In this document: positions 41,684 to 49,260 of the stretch, one piece after another
How positions within the stretch are numbered: position 1 is the first letter of the stretch
How the letters are laid out: each line of letters starts with the position of its first letter
Source of the DNA: Propioniciclava sinopodophylli
GTDB taxonomy: Bacteria; Actinomycetota; Actinomycetes; Propionibacteriales; Propionibacteriaceae
Direction of reading: 5' to 3'
DNA length: 64,000 nt
Assembly (NCBI RefSeq): GCF_004324755.1
Contig: NZ_SDMQ01000004.1
Coordinates: 62,001 to 126,000 of the forward strand
The notes under the pieces: generated by a model
Told to the model about the DNA's origin: nothing
What the model saw: the letters and a program-made list of their open reading frames with translations, nothing else
The model's database searches: none
Made by a program: the position numbers and the translations under genes

Positions 41684-43153
41684 TCAGCTCCTGCGATAGC
41701 TGTCCGCCACTCGCCGCTCTGGAAGGTTCGTAGGGTGTGTCAGTTGCCCCTCGGATGCCTCGGCGAACCAGCCCAGCCACCGATCGATGAAGTCGCTCAA
41801 ATCATCACGCTCCAGGCGCTCGGGGGACCAAGCCAATTGCTGGGCCCCAATCACTCCGGAGAAGGCATGCCCTACATCCTGTGGGTCATCTGAATGGGGA
41901 ACCAGACTCGACGAACCCGCCCCGAGGGCGAACTCCATAAAGGCGAGCTCATACCACGCATAAGCCCCCTCAACTTGCGCATCGCAATACCATAACGAAT
42001 GTGCTCGACCAGCGTATCCATGGTTGTTCATCGGCTGAGTTACCGCGATGCTCGCCACCGCAATCACGTCAAACGGCCCATGCCACTTCTTATCAACCTG
42101 CCGTGGCTTATAAATTTCGATCCTTCCTACGCCGAGCGTGCCAACGAAACACATTATTCCACGGCCCGCTTGATCGTCGATCTGCACCATCGGCGCATCC
42201 GCCATAATCGCGTCTAGCAATCCGGCCGGAATCACCTCAAAGGTGTATCGCGCGGCATCAAATAGGCTGTCTCGACGCCCTTGCTCAGTCAGCTGCTGCT
42301 GAGCTAGCGCGTTTTCGGCTGCCCGAGACGCTGCCGCACGCTCCGAGACGGCCGCCAGCTTGTTGGCTCCTGCGCCCACGGGAAGGCTCAGCGCATTCGC
42401 CAACCTTGCCACAAGTTGGTCTGGATTCGGTCGTGCACCCGCGGGCTTGTACAAGCACTCCTCCACGAGGATTCGGAGTCTCTGAGGGCCCGCGTTTAGC
42501 ATGGGCGGCTTTTCGTGCAAGTGCTGGTGCCGGAAATCCTCACCACCAAAGGGCCACTTGCCGGTAAGCAGCTCATAGGCGATCACTCCGAAAGCATAGA
42601 CATCGGTTGCGGACGAAGCCCGCTCTTCCAGCCACTGCTCCGGCGCGGCGTACGGTCGCGTCATCGAAAACTTCCGAGTAGCAGGATCGGTAGAGGCGTC
42701 TCGATAGCGAGCGATCCCGAAGTCGCACAACACCCAGGAATCATTCCAATACAGGATATTCTCCGGCTTCAGGTCGCGGTGGATTATTCCCGCTTCCGAG
42801 ATCTGATGGATCCCTTCAGCCACCTGCCGAAGGATATCTATTACCTGCTCCTGGGGAAGAGGCTCGCCGCGATTGACCATTAGATCGCGCAGCGAGTACT
42901 CCGCGCGAGGCATAATCAGCACCCAATTGCCGCCAACCTCGCCAGAATCAAGGGTTGGAATAACGCGAGGTAGGCCACGCGCCTGAAGAGAATCCCCAAC
43001 AAGGACTTCGCGTTGGGCACCCGGCACGGCTGGTACAAACTTCGCCACTGCGTCTTGGGCCAGCGGTCCGCTAGCTAGTCTGACGGCACCGAAGCCGCCC
43101 CCGCCGATGACGTCGCCGACTTGCCATTTTCCACCCTGGAGCTCAATTTCCAC
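41684..43153 (-). CDS. Serine/threonine protein kinase with unknown C-terminal domain
   Basis: Proposed start GTG 43153 gives 489 aa. The Gly-rich loop GGGGFGAV, catalytic loop HRDLKPENIL, DFGIARY, APEQW and the later kinase lobe (VYAFGVIAYELLTGKWPFGG) are intact, so activity is expected. An Ala/Glu-rich linker leads to a ~200-aa domain (TFEVIPAGLLDAIMADAPMVQIDD...) I do not recognise. The open frame continues upstream to 43411 through a response-regulator receiver fragment, so the true start is uncertain. There are no membrane helices. GC is lower than the chromosome. Island kinases of this form may serve phage defence; that is speculation. Confidence 0.85.
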   Translation of the reverse strand: MEIELQGGKWQVGDVIGGGGFGAVRLASGPLAQDAVAKFVPAVPGAQREVLVGDSLQARGLPRVIPTLDSGEVGGNWVLIMPRAEYSLRDLMVNRGEPLPQEQVIDILRQVAEGIHQISEAGIIHRDLKPENILYWNDSWVLCDFGIARYRDASTDPATRKFSMTRPYAAPEQWLEERASSATDVYAFGVIAYELLTGKWPFGGEDFRHQHLHEKPPMLNAGPQRLRILVEECLYKPAGARPNPDQLVARLANALSLPVGAGANKLAAVSERAAASRAAENALAQQQLTEQGRRDSLFDAARYTFEVIPAGLLDAIMADAPMVQIDDQAGRGIMCFVGTLGVGRIEIYKPRQVDKKWHGPFDVIAVASIAVTQPMNNHGYAGRAHSLWYCDAQVEGAYAWYELAFMEFALGAGSSSLVPHSDDPQDVGHAFSGVIGAQQLAWSPERLERDDLSDFIDRWLGWFAEASEGQLTHPTNLPERRVADSYRRS

Positions 43154-43336
43154 GCTTCGAAGGATAGCGGCGGTTACCCGGGCCAGGAGTTCCTGGGTCT
43201 TGAACGGCTTGGCCACGTAGTCGTCGGCGCCGGCCTCCAGGCCCTCCACCACGTCGGAGGTGTCGGACTTCGCCGTCAGCATGACGATGGGGACGTCGGA
43301 CTCCGCGCGGAGGTCGCGGCACACGTCCACGCCCGA
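43154..43336 (-). pseudogene. MtrA-like receiver-domain fragment fused in frame to the kinase
   Basis: GVDVCRDLRAESDVPIVMLTAKSDTSDVVEGLEAGADDYVAKPFKTQELLARV is the second half of an OmpR-type receiver closest in style to MtrA, with the conserved Thr and Lys. The first half, including the phospho-acceptor Asp, and the DNA-binding domain are missing. It is in frame with the kinase, so a chimera could be made from an upstream GTG (43411). The 350 bp between here and the repeat protein hold GC-rich direct repeats near 43420-43465 and no clear gene. Confidence 0.75.
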
Positions 43337-43684
43337 CTGACGCGGTCTCTCGGCGAGTGGCCTCCCACATTGCCCGTTGAGTTGCGCTAGCCAACGGACC
43401 CCGCACAACACCGGAGCGAGGACCGCGCCGCAGCGGAGCGAGGAGCGGACCGCAGCGTGCGCCGGCGGAGCCGGCGCCTTGATCTTGTAGAGCCAGATTC
43501 ATCAACGCCGCGCTCAGCGCTACTACGGAAAGCGTCTGCGGGCTGTGGCGGAGCCCCCGAAGTGCGACACGATTCCTGACGCAAGACATCGGCGAGCCGA
43601 GTGGCACATCATGGACGAAGGCGTAGGAGATGCACGAACGCCAGGTCGACAGCGGAGAGGGGCGATGCCGGATGACGAGAAGAG

Positions 43685-45424
43685 TTGTGGGATCGCGGCG
43701 AGGTGGCGCGGCTGGTCGACAGCCCGCCCTGGGAGCGGTCGCCCCGATGGGGTCGGCACACCGTGGGTGACCAGCGTCAGACGGCTCCCAAGGCTGCGCG
43801 GCGCCGGCGGGATCCTATGTCGCTGCGGACAGCCACCATCCTCAGCCTGGCCACCTTCGTGCTGGTCGCCTTCGGCGCTGTCTACATCCTGGGGCGGCCT
43901 TGGCAGCACGGATGGGGGCTGGAGATCGGCTACCTGTCGTGGAAGGATCGACTGCTCTACGCCGGCGGGCTGGTAACCCTCAGCGGTGCCCTCGTTGCCC
44001 TGGTCGTCAACTACCGCAAGCAGCTCGCCGCCGAAGCCGGCCAGTTCACGGCGGGCTTCGCCGACGCCGCCCGCCAACTCGGTGACCAGGCGCCCGCGGT
44101 CCGGATCGCCGGCGTGTACGCGCTTGCCACGCTCGCCGACCGGCACCCCGGCCGCCGACAGCAATGCATCGACGCGCTGTGCGGCTACCTTCGCCTGCCC
44201 TACCACCCCGAGGCCGGGGCTGGTCACCTGGCCGAACGCAGCACTGAAACCACCGACACAGAGACGCACGTCAAGACCATCGACAGGCGCAGTTACAGAG
44301 CCGACGACCGCGAGGTACGTCTCACCATCATCCGCACCATCCGCGATCACCTCCGGCCCCACGCCGCCGTCAGCTGGCAGGGCCACGATTTCGACTTCAC
44401 CGGCGCCACTTTCGATGGTGGCGACTTCACCAAGGCCGTCTTCTCCGGCGGCACGGTCCACTTCGCGGGCGCGGAGTTTTCCGGCGGCACGGTCGACTTC
44501 AGGTGGGCGATGTTCTCCGGCGGCACGGTCGACTTCAGGTCGGCGGAGTTCTCCGGCGGCACGGTCAACTTCGAGGAGGCGGAGTTTTCCGGCGGCACGG
44601 TCGACTTCAGGTCGGCGGAGTTCTCCGGCGGCACGGTCAACTTCGCGGAGGCGGAGTTCTCCGGCGGCACGGTCGACTTCAGGTCGGCGGAGTTCTCCGG
44701 CGGCACGGTCAACTTCGCGGAGGCGGAGTTTTCCGGCGGCAGGGTCGACTTCTGGCGGGCGATGTTCTCCGGCGGCACGGTCAACTTCGAGGAGGCGGAG
44801 TTCTCCGGGAGCAAGGTCAACTTCTGGTGGGCGGAGTTCTCCGGCGGCACGGTCAACTTCGAGGAGGCGAAGTTCTCCGGGAGCACGGTCGACTTCTCGG
44901 AGGCGAAGTTCTCCGGGAGCAAGGTCGACTTCAGGTGGGCGAAGTTCTCCGGCGGCCCGGTCGACTTCAGGTGGGCGGAGTTCTCCGGCGGCACGGTCAA
45001 CTTCGCGGGGGCGCAGTTCTCCGGGAGCAAGGTCGACTTCAGGTCGGCGAAGTTCTCCGGGAGCACGGTCGACTTCTGGCGGGCGGAGTTCTCCGGCGGC
45101 ACGGTCAACTTCGAGGAGGCGAAGTTCTCCGGGAGCACGGTCAACTTCTGGCGGGCGGAGTTCTCCGGCGGCACGGTCAACTTCGAGGGGGTGAGGTTCT
45201 CCGGGAGCACGGTCGACTTCGAGGACGCGAAGTTCTCCGGCGGCACGGTCCACTTCGCGGGTGCAGTGCTCGCGGGCGGGGAGGTGCGAGCTGAGCGCGA
45301 GCAGCTTGCTGTGCTTGCGCCCGACCTTGCGAACGTCACTTGGGGGGGCGGGCGTCTGAATGTTGGAGCGGCAGTCGTGAAGTCCGAAGAGGAGTTGAGG
45401 CGGTTGCTGGCTTCGACTCAGTGA
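43685..45424 (+). CDS. Membrane protein with pentapeptide-type beta-helix repeats
   Basis: The frame opens at TTG 43685 (MWDRGEVARLVD); ATG 43817 is an alternative start. Two membrane helices (TILSLATFVLVAFGAVYIL; LLYAGGLVTLSGALVALVV) are followed by a cytoplasmic domain (FTAGFADAARQLGDQAPAVRIAGVYALATLADRHP, then CGYLRLPY). Similar N-termini occur on actinobacterial pentapeptide-repeat proteins. Residues ~251-526 are 23 tandem copies of a 12-residue unit, consensus AEFSGGTVDFRS, expected to form a long right-handed beta-helix. Role unknown. Near-identical 36-bp DNA units make its length prone to change. Confidence 0.85.
   Translation: MWDRGEVARLVDSPPWERSPRWGRHTVGDQRQTAPKAARRRRDPMSLRTATILSLATFVLVAFGAVYILGRPWQHGWGLEIGYLSWKDRLLYAGGLVTLSGALVALVVNYRKQLAAEAGQFTAGFADAARQLGDQAPAVRIAGVYALATLADRHPGRRQQCIDALCGYLRLPYHPEAGAGHLAERSTETTDTETHVKTIDRRSYRADDREVRLTIIRTIRDHLRPHAAVSWQGHDFDFTGATFDGGDFTKAVFSGGTVHFAGAEFSGGTVDFRWAMFSGGTVDFRSAEFSGGTVNFEEAEFSGGTVDFRSAEFSGGTVNFAEAEFSGGTVDFRSAEFSGGTVNFAEAEFSGGRVDFWRAMFSGGTVNFEEAEFSGSKVNFWWAEFSGGTVNFEEAKFSGSTVDFSEAKFSGSKVDFRWAKFSGGPVDFRWAEFSGGTVNFAGAQFSGSKVDFRSAKFSGSTVDFWRAEFSGGTVNFEEAKFSGSTVNFWRAEFSGGTVNFEGVRFSGSTVDFEDAKFSGGTVHFAGAVLAGGEVRAEREQLAVLAPDLANVTWGGGRLNVGAAVVKSEEELRRLLASTQ
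44435..45262 (+). repeat. 36-bp minisatellite, 23 in-frame copies
   Basis: Exactly 23 units of 36 bp (828 bp) encode FSGG/FSGS repeats. Positions 7-12 of the unit alternate mainly between VDFRSA and VNFEEA, and a GGT versus GST/GSK alternation appears in the second half, so a higher-order pattern overlies the basic unit. A degenerate copy (AVLAGG) follows. Confidence 0.95.
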
Positions 45425-45531
45425 TGTTCGGTTCCGAGTCACGTGTCCGGCGGACTCTTGCCCCGGTGTCGGCCGCGGCGCCCGACGACTCGAAACGCCG
45501 ACTGGATACGGTTGTCGAAAGTCAGCCGTCC

Positions 45532-45640
45532 CACCTCGTGATTGCCGCGGTGGCCCAGTTCGAGCGGGAGCTGATCGTGGCACGCACGCGCGCCGCGCTG
45601 GCAGCCGTGAAGGCGCAAAACCGCCAGCTCGGTCGGCTCA
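45532..45640 (+). pseudogene. Serine recombinase (resolvase) fragment
   Basis: LVIAAVAQFERELIVARTRAALAAVKAQNRQLG matches the helix E region at the end of the catalytic domain of resolvase/invertase proteins. The catalytic Ser region and the C-terminal HTH are absent. It is a small relic within the island. Confidence 0.7.
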
Positions 45641-45730
45641 ACAACTTGAACGAACACCAGTTCCGCCTGATTCACCAGATGTCGGATCGGACCTCGGCAA
45701 CACCATCGACGACCCCTGATGTCCACAGCG

Positions 45731-45928
45731 CTACCCGCCCTTGGACTTCCGATAGAACCTGCCTTCGCGAAGATCCGCAGCCGTCAGGCGCGCGAGCGCG
45801 CTGGGACTCACGAGCGACCCTGAGCCCGACAACGGCTTCTCGGGCGCCGCGCGGAAGGTCTCTTCGTTCTCGGCAGCCACCAGCAGGAGTGCCACCACTG
45901 CGGGATCCAGATGTTCGGGGTTTGACAT
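45731..45928 (-). CDS. Possible small protein, 65 aa
   Basis: ATG 45928 starts MSNPEHLDPAVVALLLVAAENEETFR; GAGGAG lies about 12 nt upstream. An overlapping ATG in another frame is closer to that site and makes the choice uncertain. Composition is protein-like with one short hydrophobic stretch. No family is recognised. The surrounding 45425-46122 otherwise holds only the resolvase fragment. Confidence 0.4.
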   Translation of the reverse strand: MSNPEHLDPAVVALLLVAAENEETFRAAPEKPLSGSGSLVSPSALARLTAADLREGRFYRKSKGG

Positions 45929-46122
45929 CGGTCATCAACTCCTCACCCTTCAGACGTACGGCGGGCGCGTCTCCACGGACACCTCACGCTGAATTGGGGA
46001 GTCTGTGGACGACGAATGCCAAGTCTTCCCATCCGGAAGACGCCTGAGGCCGCCTACCCAAGGCCCTCGGAGGCGTCGCGCAGGAGCTGCTTGGCAGCCT
46101 GTCGATCGCGTGCGAGTGCCAG

Positions 46123-46776
46123 GTGTCCAATGTTGTTGGGGCGCGCTGGGCCGTGGCCTTGGCCCTGGGCCTTCGACAGGGTGAGGCGCTGGGGCTCCAC
46201 TGGACAGACGTCGACCTCGAACGCGGCGTGGTGTCGATTCGCCGGACCCGTTCCCGACCCCGTTACGACCACGGCTGCTCGCCCGACTGTGGGAAGAGTC
46301 CGGGCCATTGCACGCAGCGCGTCCAGTCGAACCCGGATCTGGGTGAGACGAAGTCGGACGCCGGACGCCGGACCATCGGTCTGCCTGAGGAACTGGTGAG
46401 CATGCTTAGGGCGCACCGCGAGCAACAGGCCGCCGACCGCGTCGCCGCCCGCCAGCTGTGGGTGGAGGGCGACTGGGTCTTCACCGAGGTGACCGGGACC
46501 CCGGTGAACCCGGTAACGGACTACCACCGATGGAAGGCACTGCTGAAGCGCGCCGGCGTCCGCCAGGCCCGGCTGCACGACGCCAGGCACACGGCCGCCA
46601 CCGTGCTGCTTGTCCTGGGCGTTCCCGAGCGCACCGCGATGGGGATCATGGGGTGGTCGACCACGGCGATGGCCGCGCGGTACCAGCACATCACCGATCC
46701 AATCCGGGCCACCGTGGCCAGCCAGGTCGGGGGGCTGCTTTGGGAGCAGGAAACGGGCCTCCGGAATGCCAACTGA
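46123..46776 (+). pseudogene. Tyrosine integrase, catalytic domain only (5' truncated)
   Basis: The frame carries the catalytic set of tyrosine recombinases: Arg in ALGLRQGEALGL, HDARHTAATVLL (HxxR), the Trp/His box MGIMGWSTT, and nucleophile Tyr in MAARYQHIT. Phage-type integrases of this group are ~380-400 aa, but here the arm-binding and core-binding domains are missing. The ~70 bp before the catalytic part look shuffled. It lies 84 bp from the attachment repeat, the normal place for an island integrase. Confidence 0.88.
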
Positions 46777-46792
46777 GACCACAACTGAGACC
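46771..46792. promoter_or_regulatory. Right integrase arm-type sites
   Basis: AACTGAGACC occurs at 46771-46780 and 46783-46792 (12-nt period), overlapping the integrase stop codon. It mirrors the left pair at 39391-39412. Confidence 0.6.
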
Positions 46793-46813
46793 GGAGGGCC
46801 CGTGGAGCGCGGG

Positions 46814-46847
46814 AACGCCGCCCGGATCATCAGACCCGGACGGCGTT
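46814..46847 (-). terminator. Terminator of tRNA-Ser(GCT), supplied by the island
   Basis: AACGCCG(C)CCGG and CCGG(A)CGGCGTT form a stem followed on the minus strand by a short purine run. It lies between integrase and tRNA. Confidence 0.65.
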
Positions 46848-46859
46848 TCCGCTTGTGTT

Positions 46860-46917
46860 GGCGGAGGTGGCGGGATTTGAACCCGCGATGGGGTTAACCC
46901 CCAAACCCGCTTAGCAG
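46860..46917 (-). repeat. Right attachment repeat, within tRNA-Ser(GCT)
   Basis: These 58 bp match 39240-39297 with one mismatch and cover the tRNA from its anticodon loop to one base past the acceptor. The integrated element thus restored the tRNA 3' part. Confidence 0.93.
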
Positions 46918-46951
46918 GCGGGCGCCATAGACCGGACTAGGCGACACCTCC
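46862..46951 (-). tRNA. tRNA-Ser (anticodon GCT)
   Basis: This 90-nt class II tRNA has acceptor GGAGGTG/CACCTCC, anticodon loop CTGCTAA (GCT), a long variable arm and T-arm GCGGGTTCAAATCCCGC, with discriminator G and no encoded CCA. It is the integration target of the adjacent island. Confidence 0.97.
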
Positions 46952-47047
46952 TCGGCCAAGGCGTAAGCCTACCGGCCGGTCCCCGGCTCGGCAAAAGGGG
47001 GCTCAGGGACCCGAGTATGCTCAGAAGGTATTCCTGATGGAGGCACG

Positions 47048-48658
47048 ATGGCCGGGCCGGAACCACACGCGCATGCCTACGAGGCAGCGCACGCTGGCGC
47101 GCCCGCGTCGCCCGCCTCGCCCGGGGGACGCCACCGACCCCAGCGCGCCCTGGCCAACAAGTCATTCGGCTCCTCGCTCGGCTGGACCGCCGCGGGCATG
47201 CTCCTCCCGGGCCTCGGGCTAACCCGCACGCGGGCGCGCGTGCTCGGCCTCATCCTGCTCGTCCTGTTCGTCCTGGCCGTCGCGTTCGCCGCGGTGGGTG
47301 CCCTGCTCGCCCGCGACCTCGCGCTGTCGTTCCTCGTCCTGCCCGGCGTCCTGACCGGCGCCTGGGTCGTGACGATCGTGTTCGGCGTCCTGTGGGCGGG
47401 CAGCATCGCCGCCACCCACCTGATGCTGCGTCCGGCCAACCCGCCCCTGTGGCAGCGGCTGCTCGGCTCGCTGGTGGTGGGGGTGCTGGCGCTGGGCATC
47501 ACCACGGCGTCCTTCCTGACCGCCCGCTCGATCCGCGACACGGCCCTGCTGGTCGACAGCGTCTTCGGCCAGGACGGGGCCGAGCCGGTCACCGACAACG
47601 ACGAGCCGTTCGGCAACGCGACCGACCCGTGGGCGAACAAGCCGCGGCTCAACGTCCTCATCCTCGGCGGCGACGCCGGCGCCGGCCGCGAGGGCAGCCG
47701 CACCGACACGGTGATCCTGGCCTCGATCGACACGAAGACCGGCAAGACGGTCCTGTTCTCGCTGCCCCGCCAGACGGCGCGCATGCCGTTCCCCACGTGG
47801 TCGCCGCTGCACACGCTCTTCCCCGACGGCTTCACCAACGGCAACGGGCTCGACCAGAACTACGCCCTCAACGCCATCTACGACACGGTGCCGCGGGTGG
47901 CACCTGACGCGCTCACCGGCGTGGAGGATCCCGGCGCCGAGGCACTCAAGCAGGCCGTCGGCGAGGCCCTCGGCCTGCGCGTCGACTACTACGCCATGGT
48001 CAACATGGACGGCTTCGTCGAGTTCGTGAACGCCCTGGGCGGCATCACGGTCAACATCAACTCCCCCGTGCCGGTCGGCGGCAAGAACCCGACCCGGGTG
48101 GGCGGCAGCGACGGTTTCCCGCCCGACCGCTGGCTCGTGCCCGGCCCCAACCAGAAGCTCAACGGCACGGACGCCCTCTGGTTCGCCCGCGGCCGCTACC
48201 ACACCACCGACTACGCGCGGATGAGTCGGCAGCGCTGCGTCATCCAGGCCGTCGTCCAGCAGGCTCAGCCCGCCACCGTTCTGGCCAACTATGAGGCCCT
48301 CACCAAGGCGAGCAGCCGCATCGTCGCGACCGACGTGCCGAACCGGCAGCTGCCCCGCATGGTCTCGCTCGGCCTGCGCGTGAAAGACGCCGCGATGACC
48401 TCGGTCTCGTTCGAGAACGACAAGGACGGGTTCTCGACGGTGAACCCCGACTGGCAGTTGGTCCGCGAGCGCGTCCAGCTGGCCATCAACCCGCCGCCCG
48501 CCCCGACGGCGACGCCTTCGCCCACGCCCAGCCCGTTGCCCACGGCGTCCGCCGTGCCGACTGCCCCACCCACGGCGTCCACCACGCCGGCGCCGCCGTC
48601 ATCGGTGGTCGACGAGTGCGCCTACAACCCCGCGCCCTGGCCGCCGACGGAGGAGTGA
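47048..48658 (+). CDS. LytR-CpsA-Psr (LCP) family cell-wall glycopolymer ligase
   Basis: This 536-aa membrane protein has three N-terminal helices (VLGLILLVLFVLAVAFAAVGALL; SFLVLPGVLTGAWVVTIVFGVLW; LLGSLVVGVLALGITTASFL). An extracellular LCP domain starts near residue 200 (NVLILGGDAGAGREGSRTDTVILASIDTKTGKTVLFSLPRQ). Conserved Arg/Asp residues in the SRTDT and SLPR segments bind polyprenyl pyrophosphate. LCP enzymes attach teichoic acid or arabinogalactan-like polymers to peptidoglycan. The Pro/Thr-rich tail (PTATPSPTPSPLPTA) is unstructured. It is intact and lies just outside the island. Confidence 0.93.
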   Translation: MAGPEPHAHAYEAAHAGAPASPASPGGRHRPQRALANKSFGSSLGWTAAGMLLPGLGLTRTRARVLGLILLVLFVLAVAFAAVGALLARDLALSFLVLPGVLTGAWVVTIVFGVLWAGSIAATHLMLRPANPPLWQRLLGSLVVGVLALGITTASFLTARSIRDTALLVDSVFGQDGAEPVTDNDEPFGNATDPWANKPRLNVLILGGDAGAGREGSRTDTVILASIDTKTGKTVLFSLPRQTARMPFPTWSPLHTLFPDGFTNGNGLDQNYALNAIYDTVPRVAPDALTGVEDPGAEALKQAVGEALGLRVDYYAMVNMDGFVEFVNALGGITVNINSPVPVGGKNPTRVGGSDGFPPDRWLVPGPNQKLNGTDALWFARGRYHTTDYARMSRQRCVIQAVVQQAQPATVLANYEALTKASSRIVATDVPNRQLPRMVSLGLRVKDAAMTSVSFENDKDGFSTVNPDWQLVRERVQLAINPPPAPTATPSPTPSPLPTASAVPTAPPTASTTPAPPSSVVDECAYNPAPWPPTEE

Positions 48659-48662
48659 GGGC

Positions 48663-49121
48663 TCAGCCCTCCCAGACCTGGTAGCCGCGATCGTCGTCGA
48701 GCCGCTTGCTGATCCCCGCGGCGATCGCCTCGAGCTGTGGCGTCTGCCCACCCGGCGCAACGAGGTGGACGCGCTCGTCGTCGCCCTGGTGCAGCGTGAT
48801 GCGACCCGGCGCCGCGGTGACGCGCTTGACGTCGGCCCACTTGCCGGTCCGGACGCCGTCGGGTGCGTCCACGCGGTACCCCTGCTCGCCGAGTTCGACG
48901 AGGACGCGCTGGCGTCGGGTGGCTGACAAGGCGGCCACCACGAGCACGATCCCGCCGACGATGAGCACCAGGCCGCAGATGATCAGCAGCGCCTGCCACA
49001 TTCCGGAGGCCGGGACGACGGCCACGCCGGCGCCGACGAGCGCGAGGACGGCCGCCACCGCGAAGGCCCGCACCGGGGGGCGCGCTTCGATGACGAACTG
49101 GTCTGCTGCCTGGACTGCCAC
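48663..49121 (-). CDS. Small membrane protein, PH-like domain
   Basis: This 152-aa protein starts at GTG 49121, one base after the tRNA-Ser(TGA) 3' end, with no room for a ribosome site unless it is co-transcribed with the tRNA; a later start is possible. Two helices (residues ~18-65: AFAVAAVLALVGAGVAVV; LLIICGLVLIVGGIVLVVAAL) precede a beta-rich cytoplasmic domain (VELGEQGYRVDAPDGVRTGKWADVKRVTAAPGRITLH) like bacterial PH domains. Function unknown. Confidence 0.85.
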   Translation of the reverse strand: MAVQAADQFVIEARPPVRAFAVAAVLALVGAGVAVVPASGMWQALLIICGLVLIVGGIVLVVAALSATRRQRVLVELGEQGYRVDAPDGVRTGKWADVKRVTAAPGRITLHQGDDERVHLVAPGGQTPQLEAIAAGISKRLDDDRGYQVWEG

Positions 49122-49122
49122 G

Positions 49123-49207
49123 CGGCGAGAGTGGGATTCGAACCCACGGAGGGTTGCCCCTCGGCCGCTTTCAAGGCGGCTGCACTAGTCCACTATGCGA
49201 TCTCGCC
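49123..49207 (-). tRNA. tRNA-Ser (anticodon TGA)
   Basis: This 85-nt class II tRNA has acceptor GGCGAGA/TCTCGCC, anticodon loop CTTGAAA (TGA), a long variable arm and T-arm GTGGGTTCGAATCCCAC. CCA is not encoded. Its 3' end nearly touches the coding frame of the downstream membrane protein. Confidence 0.97.
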
Positions 49208-49260
49208 AGATCGGCAACATCCTAGCGGCGTGGCCTCTCGTGCCCGACTAGGGTTGACCC

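Larger units (their letters stand above)
39240..46917. mobile_element. Genomic island integrated in tRNA-Ser(GCT)
   Basis: The region is bounded by 58-bp direct repeats exactly 7620 bp apart, each holding the 3' part of tRNA-Ser(GCT) from anticodon to acceptor. A tyrosine integrase (5'-truncated) lies directly beside the intact tRNA at the right end, and matching arm-type sites lie near both ends. Cargo includes an AlbA_2/ATPase protein, a Ser/Thr kinase, a repeat protein, a resolvase fragment and small ORFs, with lower GC than the chromosome in the left half. No replication or conjugation genes are present, and the damaged integrase suggests the island is trapped. Confidence 0.9.

Noticed and set aside
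43412-43500. GC-rich direct repeats (CGGAGCGAGGA-type, about 22 bp apart) as another copy of the dispersed 22-bp family
   Set aside because: The period is similar but the core sequence is unrelated; it looks like simple GC-rich duplication near a recombination junction.
43523-45583. 686-codon minus-strand open frame with its own repeats (VDRAAGELRPPE type)
   Set aside because: It is the antisense shadow of the 36-bp minisatellite; a 36-bp period keeps every frame open. The plus strand has the membrane helices and family-like N-terminus.
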